A stretch of DNA of 6,767 nt. Origin: Sediminispirochaeta sp964394395. GTDB lineage: Bacteria > Spirochaetota > Spirochaetia > DSM-16054 > Sediminispirochaetaceae. Below, one piece after another: positions 1 through 6,578 of the stretch (positions are counted from its first letter, which is position 1; every line of letters starts with the position of its first letter). The stretch covers positions 1 to 6,767 of the forward strand of contig CAYMWV010000184.1 of assembly GCA_964394395.1 (NCBI GenBank). Reading direction: 5' to 3'. The position numbers were made by a program, and so were the translations under genes. Below the pieces are notes generated by a model. The model was not told the origin of the DNA. It did not search any database and worked only from the letters and a program-made list of their open reading frames with translations.

Positions 1-689
1 TGGTCGGCTATCTCCACAATTGAAGGGTCGTGGGTGGAGAAAATAAAGGTGGTGAAAAGCTCGCTGTTGATGCTCTTCATCAGCTCTATAATATCGGTTC
101 CGGTCTTTGAGTCCAGGTTGGCCGTGGGCTCATCGGCAAGGACGATACGCGGCCGGGTAACCAGGGCCCGGGCGATAGCCACCCGCTGACGCTGGCCGCC
201 AGAGAGCTCGGCAGGGCGGTGGCGGCGCCACTCTGTCAGTCCCACCTGCTCCATAAGAAACTCGGTATACTCCCGCCGCTCTGCCCTGGGCGGGGCTTTA
301 CCGCCGAGAAGCAGGGGGAGCTCCACATTCTCGTAGACGTTGAGTACCGGCAGGAGGTTGAAGGATTGGAAGATAAAACCGATTGCCCGGTGGCGGAGGC
401 GGGTTATCTGGCGCTCGCCGAGGGAGGAGGTCTCCTGGCCGGAGAGTGAAACTGAACCCCTGGTGGGTACATCGATACAGCCTATCATATTAAGGAGGGT
501 AGATTTACCGCTGCCGCTGGGTCCCGCAATGGTGGCGAAGTCCCCCTCTTTAATACTGAGACTTACCCCTTTAATAGCCGGCACTTGAGTATTCCCGAGG
601 GTGTAGATCTTCCATACATCCCTTAGCTCCACCGCACAGGTGGTGGAGCCCTCGGTGCTCGATTGCCGCTGTGTCTTAAACCGGTTCAT
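1..689 (-). CDS. LolD/MacB-type ABC transporter ATP-binding protein (3' end cut by window edge)
   Basis: This is the ATPase subunit that would power the two FtsX-type permeases encoded upstream, at the cytoplasmic face of the inner membrane. I translated 229 residues and the frame is still open at base 1, so only the last few residues are missing if it has the usual ~225-250 aa. All ABC motifs are present and intact: Walker A GPSGSGKST (56-64), Q-loop FIFQSFNLLP (Q108), signature LSGGQ (162-166), Walker B RIVLADEP (181-188, catalytic E187), D-loop NLDS (191-194) and H-loop H220 in STHD. The FQSFNLLP and ADEPTANLDS wording is typical of the LolD/MacB/FtsE subfamily, which works with permeases having a large extracytoplasmic domain. 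A polar extension of about 18 residues precedes the usual first beta strand. The start at 689 is chosen because AAAGGAG lies 4 bases upstream. It begins 20 bases after the barrel gene's stop. LolD versus MacB cannot be separated by sequence alone. Confidence 0.96.
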   Translation of the reverse strand, partial: MNRFKTQRQSSTEGSTTCAVELRDVWKIYTLGNTQVPAIKGVSLSIKEGDFATIAGPSGSGKSTLLNMIGCIDVPTRGSVSLSGQETSSLGERQITRLRHRAIGFIFQSFNLLPVLNVYENVELPLLLGGKAPPRAERREYTEFLMEQVGLTEWRRHRPAELSGGQRQRVAIARALVTRPRIVLADEPTANLDSKTGTDIIELMKSINSELFTTFIFSTHDPSIVEIAD

Positions 690-693
690 GTAG

Positions 694-700
694 CTCCTTT
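694..700 (-). promoter_or_regulatory. Shine-Dalgarno site of the ATPase gene
   Basis: Minus-strand AAAGGAG, ending 4 bases before the ATG at 689-687. It is the strongest ribosome-binding site in the window and fixes the ATPase start. It lies within the 20-base spacer after the barrel gene, so the ATPase can be translated independently of it. Confidence 0.75.
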
Positions 701-709
701 GTATCATAC

Positions 710-2014
710 CTAGAACGAAAAACTTAATCGTACCGAGAGGAGCAGGGTCAGCACGTTATCTATCGGGATAACGTACTCTTCCTCCTCACTCTCGCCAAGG
801 GCCACTCTGTAGTAAGAATTCGATGCACCGTAGATAAGGGGAACCCCCACTGAAAGCTTTAACCTGGGGGCTATGGTGCCGTCTATCGCCGCAACAACCT
901 CCCCAGAGTGATCTTCAAAGGCGTGCTTCCAGCGCAGGGCAGGGCGCCACCCGCTATCACCTATCTGGGGCATCCGCAGGCCCACCCCGGCGTGGTGTCC
1001 CATGCCCCCTGCTGTTGTTGAGTCAAAACGGTACTCAGAGAGGAGGGACCAGCTGCGACCCTCGCTCTCCCAGAAAAGCTGGGCCAGGGCATCCCACTCT
1101 GCCGGAGCCCAGGAGAAATGCGCTCCCCCCCACTGGCCGGTAAGATCAGCAGCGAGGTTTAGAGGCCCGATACCGAAAGAGAGGGATGCGGCGGCTCCTA
1201 TATCCTCCCCCACAGTGTCATCGGCCTTATAGTGGCCGGAGAGGGCAATAACCGCCGGGCCCAGGGTTGCCTCCCACTGGCCGGCGTAGGAAAAGACCCG
1301 GGGATTGTGGGGTTCGTAGCCCCCGGTTATCTCCCCGCTCTCCCGGTAGATTACGCCGTTCAGGGTTCCGGGACCGGCGGGGAGGGTGCTGCGAAAGGCG
1401 ATACCCTCAGCAACCCGGGAGACCAGATTGGCGGGGTTACCCAAGAGGCGCCCCTGACCCCAGGTAAGTCTCTGCTTTCCTGCGCGGAAAAAGAGCCAGT
1501 CGGCAAGGGTGTAGTCTATAAAGAGCTCATCCACCTCGGGATCGCTGAACCTCATGAGCTCTTCGTCGAAACTTGTCTTCAGGCTCCCCTTAAAACGCAG
1601 GTAGGGCTCCGGCCGGGCATCTATGGTGAAGACAGCGCTGGTGTTATAAAAGCCGGAATAGCGCAGCAACTCGCCTGCGGTGCGCCCCTGGGGGTCGTAG
1701 CCCGGCCACTCCTGGAAGCCCACTCCGGCGCCTATACCGGCACTCACTGCAGCCGAAAATGTTACCGGGGAGGTGGTAAGGTCATCGAGGTCTACCACCT
1801 CAAGCCCGGGCTCTTCAGTTTCTTCGGGCTTTTCGGTCTCTTCGGGCTCTTCGGGCTCTCCAGGCTCTTCGGGCTCTTCGATCGCGCCAAAAAGATCGTC
1901 AATGCTGGTCTGAGGCTCCTCCTGGGGGAAAAGGGGCAGCGGGGTGAGGATACATAGCAACAAGGCTGCAACCCCTATGAGGGCATGGGGACCATTTTTT
2001 GGGGGGCGCTTCAT
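710..2014 (-). CDS. Outer-membrane beta-barrel protein candidate, DUF1302-like motif
   Basis: Predicted 434-residue outer-membrane protein. Residues 1-30 look like a Sec signal peptide (basic KRPPK, then hydrophobic 11-29, cleavage near LFPQ). Residues about 46-70 form a low-complexity Pro/Glu/Thr segment. The rest has alternating polar/hydrophobic stretches with many aromatic and glycine residues, as expected of barrel strands. The C-terminus, SVRLSFSF, ends in Phe, the classical recognition signal for the BAM machinery. Residues about 161-199, including FIDYTLADWLFFRAGK and WGQGRLLGNPANL, resemble the 'D-W-x-R-x-G-(K/R)-Q...WG...NP' pattern that I associate with DUF1302 and related porin-like barrels. 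DUF1302 genes pair with the LolA-fold DUF1329 in RND/MMPL export clusters, and here the neighbour is also LolA-like. It starts 3 bases after the upstream stop, with GGTGAG about 10 bases before the ATG. Its role is inferred to be an outer-membrane acceptor or exit point. The family assignment is tentative; barrel topology is more secure. Confidence 0.82.
   Translation of the reverse strand: MKRPPKNGPHALIGVAALLLCILTPLPLFPQEEPQTSIDDLFGAIEEPEEPGEPEEPEETEKPEETEEPGLEVVDLDDLTTSPVTFSAAVSAGIGAGVGFQEWPGYDPQGRTAGELLRYSGFYNTSAVFTIDARPEPYLRFKGSLKTSFDEELMRFSDPEVDELFIDYTLADWLFFRAGKQRLTWGQGRLLGNPANLVSRVAEGIAFRSTLPAGPGTLNGVIYRESGEITGGYEPHNPRVFSYAGQWEATLGPAVIALSGHYKADDTVGEDIGAAASLSFGIGPLNLAADLTGQWGGAHFSWAPAEWDALAQLFWESEGRSWSLLSEYRFDSTTAGGMGHHAGVGLRMPQIGDSGWRPALRWKHAFEDHSGEVVAAIDGTIAPRLKLSVGVPLIYGASNSYYRVALGESEEEEYVIPIDNVLTLLLSVRLSFSF
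1805..1879 (-). repeat. Degenerate 9-nt / 3-aa repeat encoding a Pro-Glu-rich tether
   Basis: On the plus strand a roughly 9-base unit like TCTTCGGGC recurs through this stretch. On the coding strand it gives residues 46-70 of the barrel protein, a run of EEP/EET/GEP-like triplets with no hydrophobic residues. It lies just after the signal peptide, so it would form an extended acidic periplasmic segment before the barrel. Tandem units in multiples of three can change in number without breaking the frame. Confidence 0.85.
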
Positions 2015-2017
2015 GGG

Positions 2018-2719
2018 CTAATCGCTCACCCGCTCTATGTAGGCCCGGGTAAAGACCATATCCGGCAGCTCCTGGAAGGAGGGCTTCTCTACTCTGATAA
2101 GGGTGCGTTGATGGCGGAACTGGCCATCTACCTCTCTGCCCCGCAGCTCATCCTGTATCACGATTTGCACCGGTATGTAGCTCCCTTCGATGCGCCTGTA
2201 CTCTGGGATAGCGGTGGTGCGCATGTGACGGCCCGAGAGGCTGTAGTCTTCAAACTTGCGTACCAGGTTATCCTCATCTATCCATAACTTCATTTTCGGA
2301 AAGCTTACTTTGTCGGTAGTTGCTTCCAGGTTGTACACATCGGTGTTGTAGACTCCCAGCTGCTCTTTGCTGTGCCCTACTATCCGGTAATCTTCGGCAA
2401 GGGTGGATTTGGTAAAGTCGGAGTTGCGGGCGTTGCTGTTTTGAAAGCGGTCGGAGGCGCTTACTACGGTAAACCTGCGGGGAACCGGGTCGTAGAGCCA
2501 CATTTGGTCCCCNNNNNNNNNNNNNNNNNNNNNNNNNNNNNNNNNNNNNNNNNNNNNNNNNNNNNNNNNNNNNNNNNNNNNNNNNNNNNNNNNNNNNNNN
2601 NNNNNNNNNNNNTCGGAATCCGCAAAAAGGCTTCCTGCTGCTGCCATAGTTATTACGATTACCAGCATCGCAGCAGAGCGCCCGAAGCGCCTATGCTGCT
2701 TACTATCTCTTATTTTCAT
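2018..2719 (-). CDS. LolA-like periplasmic carrier ('outer membrane lipoprotein-sorting protein', PF17131 type), interrupted by assembly gap
   Basis: Periplasmic protein of the LolA-like superfamily, probably carrying a lipidic or lipoprotein substrate from the ABC permeases toward the outer membrane. The N-terminal 33 residues are a clear signal peptide (basic RRFGR, hydrophobic core MLVIVITMAAAG, cleavage after LFA), with no lipobox Cys. After the 100-N gap the frame resumes with GDQMWLYDP, then SDFTKSTLAEDYRIVG, then FPKMKLWID and finally PDMVFTRAYIE. This order (G-D-x-x-W-x-Y, S-D-F, Y/F-P-K-x-K-x-W-(I/V)-D, C-terminal F-T) matches what I know of PF17131 proteins. Such genes commonly neighbour FtsX permeases. 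Both flanks happen to be in the same frame across the placeholder gap. About 34 residues are unknown as drawn, and the real number is probably larger. The ATG follows GAGGGAG closely. It lies 23 bases after permease B and 3 bases before the barrel gene. Confidence 0.85.
   Translation of the reverse strand: MKIRDSKQHRRFGRSAAMLVIVITMAAAGSLFADSXXXXXXXXXXXXXXXXXXXXXXXXXXXXXXXXXXGDQMWLYDPVPRRFTVVSASDRFQNSNARNSDFTKSTLAEDYRIVGHSKEQLGVYNTDVYNLEATTDKVSFPKMKLWIDEDNLVRKFEDYSLSGRHMRTTAIPEYRRIEGSYIPVQIVIQDELRGREVDGQFRHQRTLIRVEKPSFQELPDMVFTRAYIERVSD
2513..2612. other. Assembly gap, exactly 100 N
   Basis: A run of exactly 100 undetermined bases, the conventional placeholder for a scaffold gap of unknown length. 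It falls between the signal peptide and the GDQMWLY motif of the LolA-like gene, so the real coding length and frame across it are unknown. Confidence 0.99.
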
Positions 2720-2742
2720 ACTCCCTCACTATAGATACCAGA

Positions 2743-4041
2743 CTAGTTACGGTGACTTAAGGCATCCAGGGGGCTCATCTTTCCGGCCCGGAATGCCGCA
2801 CGGAAGCTCCCGAAGAGAGATGAGCCAAGCACCAGGGCTGCAATAAGGGGAAAGCCCCACCCCGGCATAAGCCATTGCAGCCTGCCCTGGGTAAGGAAGA
2901 GGGCGCTTATAAAGGTGGGGGGAAAGCTCACCAGCTGCCGCAGAGCCTCAAGGCTTGCTATCCCCAGCAGGAAGCCCCCAGAGAGCCCGATAAGTCCCAA
3001 AAACGCCGACTCCAGGAGAAAGGAGAGCAGCATCCTATAACGCTGCATCCCCAGGGCCCGGAGAGTGCCAATCTCGCGTCTACGCTCCCAGACCACCATA
3101 GTGAAGGTGTTGCTTACCCCTACCACCACAATGGCTAAAAACATGAGGATAATTACCCCGGCAATGATGGTAACCGCTTTAAGCAGATCGTTTATTTCAT
3201 CCAGCTGAGCACCTACGGTAACAATGCCGTACTCCCGCTGTTCACGCTGCAGCTGTGAAGGGTTGCTGTATTCTTCCCGGCTCTGGATGATCCCGAAGGT
3301 GGGAAGGGAGGCACGGAGCTCCCGGTAGAGCGCCTCTGCGGCGACATCTTCATCACGAATGGAATGTTTTAGATATACCCCCATCTCGTTTACCGTCTCC
3401 TCCGGAGCCTCCCGAAGTTGGTTGAGGGTACCACGCTGTATATAGGAGGTGTAGCCGAAAAAGGAGGATTCTGCAAAAATGCCCCGAACAATAAGCTCGG
3501 TGGTGTTGCTCCGTCCCCGGTCGCTCTGTATGGAGAGCAAAAGTTCATCACCCACACCGATGTGCAGGGTATCCGCCGTGGCGCTGGAGATAAGCACTCC
3601 CCTTTCGTCCCCGTCCCGGGGTACATCGCCGGCGATAAATTCGAACCTCTCCAGTACCGGCCGCTCCAGGGACCATTCTACTCCCACCAGGCGCCGCTGC
3701 TGCATCCAGTAGCCCATAAAGAAGAGCTCAATATTGTGCAGGTCGTAGTAGGTGCTGCGCCGGGAGTAGGTTTTTGTCTCAATTCCGTGGCTGTCCAGGG
3801 ACTTGATTGCCTCCCTAACCTTTTCCGGCTCCTCTATAAGCGAATCGCCCTCTCCAGTGTAGCCTAAAACAACCAGATCCCCGGCAAAATAGCGGCTGGC
3901 CTTCTCGTATAAGCCCTCCCGTAGGCCGAGGGTAACTGCCAGGACAGCGGTAAATACCATGGTTATGATAAGCAGCGCAAAAAGGAGAACCCGGTACCGG
4001 GGAAGGGTACGGATGAAATTGCGCCAGGCAGAATAGATCAT
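2743..4041 (-). CDS. FtsX/MacB-type ABC transporter permease B
   Basis: Inner-membrane permease of 432 residues with the standard LolC/LolE/MacB layout. It has a short cytoplasmic start (MIYSAWRNFIRTLPRYR) and TM1 at about 18-38. A large extracytoplasmic domain follows (about 40-285, containing GDVPRDGDERGVLIS and VGDELLLS), then TM2 at about 288-312, TM3 at about 338-365 and TM4 at about 394-414. The family hallmark WERRREIGTLRALGMQR (318-334) sits after TM2, in the cytoplasmic coupling region that contacts the ATPase. The C-terminal MSPLDALSH is the usual family ending. Its ATG overlaps the stop of permease A in ATGA, which implies translational coupling and balanced production of two different subunits, as in LolCE. 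These permeases do not form a classical channel; they use ATP-driven conformational change to move substrate in the periplasm or extract lipoproteins. The substrate is not readable from sequence. Confidence 0.94.
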   Translation of the reverse strand: MIYSAWRNFIRTLPRYRVLLFALLIITMVFTAVLAVTLGLREGLYEKASRYFAGDLVVLGYTGEGDSLIEEPEKVREAIKSLDSHGIETKTYSRRSTYYDLHNIELFFMGYWMQQRRLVGVEWSLERPVLERFEFIAGDVPRDGDERGVLISSATADTLHIGVGDELLLSIQSDRGRSNTTELIVRGIFAESSFFGYTSYIQRGTLNQLREAPEETVNEMGVYLKHSIRDEDVAAEALYRELRASLPTFGIIQSREEYSNPSQLQREQREYGIVTVGAQLDEINDLLKAVTIIAGVIILMFLAIVVVGVSNTFTMVVWERRREIGTLRALGMQRYRMLLSFLLESAFLGLIGLSGGFLLGIASLEALRQLVSFPPTFISALFLTQGRLQWLMPGWGFPLIAALVLGSSLFGSFRAAFRAGKMSPLDALSHRN

Positions 4042-5549
4042 TCGGCCATCGCCTTAACCGGACTTATTTCCAGGGCCCTCTTGAGGGGGTAGAGCATGGA
4101 GAGGATGCTTAGCACCGCTGCGGCAAAGAGATGGCCAGCAATTATCCCGAGGCTAAGCTCTCCCCTCAAAGGCTCCCCCCCAAAGAGGAGCTGGATGTAA
4201 CGGTTATCGATTATCAGTTGTGCTTCGTTGATCCAGACCAAGCCTATTATCCCCCCGCATATACCCACAATAGCACTGCCAAATACAATTACCAGTGTTT
4301 CCAGGGAGATAATGAGCGCTACCCGGGCCCGACTAGCCCCCATGGCGCGGAGGGTTCCTATCTCTCCGGTACGTTCAAGAATGGAAAGCAGCAAGGCGTT
4401 CGCTGCAATAATGACCGCCCCAAAAGAGACAAACAAGAGACCAAGGTTAAACAAGAGCTGCAGGTACCAGGCGATCAGTGCGTTACCTCCCACACTTGAA
4501 CGCCAGGGGCGCACCAGGTAGCCCTCCTGTTGGCCATAGCCGGAAGAGGGAAAACGGTCAAGCACCCCATCGATATCTTCCCGACTGTGCAGCGATACGA
4601 GGAGGAAGTTCCATGGGCCTTCAGCCTCTTCTGTCTCTTCTGCCCTGACTTCGGGAGAGCCGGTTTTGGAGGGTTCAGCTTCGCCGTTGGAGGAGAAAAG
4701 ATTGAGGGGATCTATTCCTGCATCGTTTTCTCCCTTCCCGTTTTCTTGGGCGGGAAGCTCCTCGGGGGTATCCCCTTCGCTTGTATCTCCAAAGATGGTC
4801 GTTAGATCGGAGCTGAGGGCCTCTTCCTCCTTCTGTGAGAAGATCTGCACATCATCACTGCCGTGAAAATAGCCGTTAAGGGCCCGGGCGGTATTTGCAT
4901 CCACCAGGACAATGGTCTCAAGCATCTTATCCTGAACAGGATAGCGGATCACTCCTGTTACCGGCACCTCCCGGAGGGTAAAGCTTCTTCCTGAACCGGA
5001 GGCGAGGAGCGCCATCTTTCCCACTAATTCAGGGGCCTCATCATCATCTTCATCGCTGCGGAACTGGTGCTCCTGCACCACCATACCCGGCTCACCGGGA
5101 GCCGGGAAATCCCCCTCAATGAGATGGAGAGCAGATACCAGCTGTCGATAGCCATCGAAATTGACCCCGAAGAGCGCCGCATCCATCCTTTGACTCTCGA
5201 TGGTAACCCGCGCCATTGCTGTGACCAGTCCGGTGGAACTGTGGACCTCCGGCCAGGAGTTTACCTGCTCCTGCAGCCGGGGGTATTGTACCAGAGTGGG
5301 GGGGATAATGTACTGCCCCACCAGCAGTTGATCGGAGCCAAATATGGTGAAGTTGCTTTCCGCATCGGGGCTTACGGTAATGTCTCCGGAAACCCCTTCT
5401 GCATATAGATCGTAGAGGGCGCCGATAGTCCTCTCCAGGATTGCATTTCCAATAATGAGCAGGGCAAAGATCATGACGATGCTGAACATCATGGGCGCCA
5501 GACGCCGAAGGTTGCGCAACACATTACGAAGGACAATGGATATGAGCAC
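4038..5549 (-). CDS. FtsX/MacB-type ABC transporter permease A with acidic insertion
   Basis: Inner-membrane permease of 503 residues, longer than the usual ~400. The N-terminus MLISIVLRNVLRNLRR is typical of the family. TM1 is at about 20-38, the extracytoplasmic domain spans about 40-358, and TM2-TM4 lie at about 361-390, 411-439 and 466-488. The coupling motif LERTGEIGTLRAMGASRARV (391-410) and the ending LEISPVKAMAE are diagnostic. The extra length is mainly residues about 238-312, rich in Glu, Asp, Ser, Gly and Pro and apparently disordered, plus a smaller acidic patch SDEDDDEAPE (165-174). The start is a GTG sharing its first base with the TAG stop of the glycosyltransferase gene (TAGTG). 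No strong Shine-Dalgarno site is seen, so translation probably depends on termination-reinitiation. It most likely forms a heterodimer with permease B and is driven by the ATPase at the other end of the operon. No frameshift or missing motif was seen. Confidence 0.93.
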   Translation of the reverse strand: MLISIVLRNVLRNLRRLAPMMFSIVMIFALLIIGNAILERTIGALYDLYAEGVSGDITVSPDAESNFTIFGSDQLLVGQYIIPPTLVQYPRLQEQVNSWPEVHSSTGLVTAMARVTIESQRMDAALFGVNFDGYRQLVSALHLIEGDFPAPGEPGMVVQEHQFRSDEDDDEAPELVGKMALLASGSGRSFTLREVPVTGVIRYPVQDKMLETIVLVDANTARALNGYFHGSDDVQIFSQKEEEALSSDLTTIFGDTSEGDTPEELPAQENGKGENDAGIDPLNLFSSNGEAEPSKTGSPEVRAEETEEAEGPWNFLLVSLHSREDIDGVLDRFPSSGYGQQEGYLVRPWRSSVGGNALIAWYLQLLFNLGLLFVSFGAVIIAANALLLSILERTGEIGTLRAMGASRARVALIISLETLVIVFGSAIVGICGGIIGLVWINEAQLIIDNRYIQLLFGGEPLRGELSLGIIAGHLFAAAVLSILSMLYPLKRALEISPVKAMAE

Positions 5550-6565
5550 TATCGATCTTGCCCCTGCAGATTATCACCCTGCAGATTATCACCCTGCGGT
5601 TCATCGGCCTGGGATGCATCGCCCCGCCGCTCCACCGATTTAATTGAATAGGAAGAATCCTCGGAAGAGGCGAAATAGCTCTTAGAGAGCATATCCGCCA
5701 TCAGGCCGGAAACAAAAAGCTGGATGCCGCTTAAAAAGAGGAAGACCGCCAGGATAGGGAGTATATTACGGAAGAGGGGATTACCCTGCAGGTAGAGTAT
5801 TATTCCGGCAAGGAATACAAGAGATCCAAGGAGGATGGACAGCAGTCCCAAGCCTCCGAGGAAATGCAGGGGCCGAACGGCAAACTTGTTCCAGAACCAG
5901 ACCGAGAGCATATCGAGAAAGCCCTTTACCGACCGGTGCCAGTTGTACTTTGTTACCCCGCTACTCCGGGGGCGGTGGTTCACCTCCACCTCTCCCACGG
6001 TAAAGCCCTTGATCTTCAGCACCGCCGGAATGAAGCGGTGCATCTCTCCGTAGAGGTGGATGCCGTTAAAGCACTCCCTCCGGTACACCTTCAAGCTGCA
6101 GCCGGAGTCGTGGATTCCGTCGCTGATCAAAAGGCGCCGCAGCATATGGGCCCCCCGGGAGAAGAAGCGCTTCATAAAGGGGTCCTTGCGCTTTCGCCGC
6201 CAGCCGGAGATGATATCCTTTCCGCTCTCTTCAAGGGTTTGGATAAGTCGTGGGATATCGGCGGGATCGTTCTGCCGATCCCCGTCCATGGTAACGATGA
6301 GGGGATACTGCGCCTCTTTGATTCCCGCATCCATGGCGGCGGTCTGGCCGAAATTTTTCCTGAGGTGGATGGCGGTAAGGGGGGTCAAGCCCCGCATCGC
6401 TTGGGCTGTTCCGTCGGTGGAGCCGTCGTCCACGAAGATGATTTCATAGGTGTATCCTGCGGTTTCGCAGGCCTCCACAATCTCCCGGTGAAGGAGGGCC
6501 ACATTGCCAGCTTCGTTGAAGATGGGGACTACTACGGAGATGGCTACTTTTTCAGATTTATTCAT
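5549..6565 (-). CDS. GT2 family polyprenyl-phosphate glycosyltransferase (GtrB/ArnC/DPM-like)
   Basis: Membrane-anchored family-2 glycosyltransferase, 338 residues. It probably transfers a sugar from a nucleotide donor to a polyprenyl phosphate on the cytoplasmic side of the inner membrane. Visible motifs are SVVVPIFNEAGN (10-21), FVDDGSTDG (44-52, nucleotide binding), LRKNFGQTAAMDAGI (68-82), the metal-binding DGD in TMDGDRQNDP (92-101), and SGVTKYNWHRSVKGFLDML (202-220). Two TM helices follow at about 234-259 and 267-290, as in GtrB and ArnC. The length fits this group (about 310-330 aa) plus a tail. The tail (291-338) is polar and ends in a pentapeptide repeat, DASQA-DEPQG-DNLQG-DNLQG. I chose the ATG at 6565 because AAAAGGA lies 6 bases upstream and MNKSEKVAISVVVP is a typical family start. 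An ATG at 6604 and a TTG at 6613 are in frame but lack a good ribosome-binding site. The stop overlaps the permease A start. The donor sugar is unknown, and no flippase or GT-C partner is in the window. Confidence 0.93.
   Translation of the reverse strand: MNKSEKVAISVVVPIFNEAGNVALLHREIVEACETAGYTYEIIFVDDGSTDGTAQAMRGLTPLTAIHLRKNFGQTAAMDAGIKEAQYPLIVTMDGDRQNDPADIPRLIQTLEESGKDIISGWRRKRKDPFMKRFFSRGAHMLRRLLISDGIHDSGCSLKVYRRECFNGIHLYGEMHRFIPAVLKIKGFTVGEVEVNHRPRSSGVTKYNWHRSVKGFLDMLSVWFWNKFAVRPLHFLGGLGLLSILLGSLVFLAGIILYLQGNPLFRNILPILAVFLFLSGIQLFVSGLMADMLSKSYFASSEDSSYSIKSVERRGDASQADEPQGDNLQGDNLQGQDR
5561..5620 (-). repeat. 15-nt tandem repeat at the 3' end of the glycosyltransferase gene (four pentapeptide units)
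   Basis: Four in-frame 15-base units encode D-x-x-Q-(G/A): DASQA, DEPQG, DNLQG, DNLQG (residues 316-335). The last two units are GATAATCTGCAGGG plus T or G, so they differ at one base. The first two have diverged. The array ends 9 coding bases before the stop and sits just ahead of the start of permease A. Confidence 0.93.
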
Positions 6566-6571
6566 TGGACG

Positions 6572-6578
6572 TCCTTTT
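6572..6578 (-). promoter_or_regulatory. Shine-Dalgarno site deciding the glycosyltransferase start
   Basis: Minus-strand AAAAGGA, 6 bases before the ATG at 6565-6563. The in-frame alternatives at 6604 and 6613 have no comparable site at proper spacing, so this site favours the 338-residue form. Confidence 0.7.

Noticed and set aside
1950..1954. Possible lipobox in the barrel protein signal peptide (LLLC at residues 18-21)
   Set aside because: The residue before Cys is Leu rather than Gly/Ala/Ser, and the hydrophobic core continues beyond it. A normal signal peptidase I substrate fits better.
1232..1957. 241-codon plus-strand open frame opposite the barrel gene
   Set aside because: It is fully antisense to a gene with signal peptide, barrel motif and C-terminal Phe. 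Its C-terminal Phe/Gly/Leu-rich repeats are just the complement of the Pro/Glu repeat, and no family motif is seen.
3418..3867. 149-codon plus-strand open frame opposite permease B
   Set aside because: Shadow of the conserved permease coding sequence, with no domain.
5298..5304. Seven-base homopolymer G/C runs (also at 1125-1131 and 4175-4181) as phase-variation sites
   Set aside because: One or so such runs is expected by chance in a window of this size and base composition. They lie mid-gene and each translates cleanly into conserved sequence.
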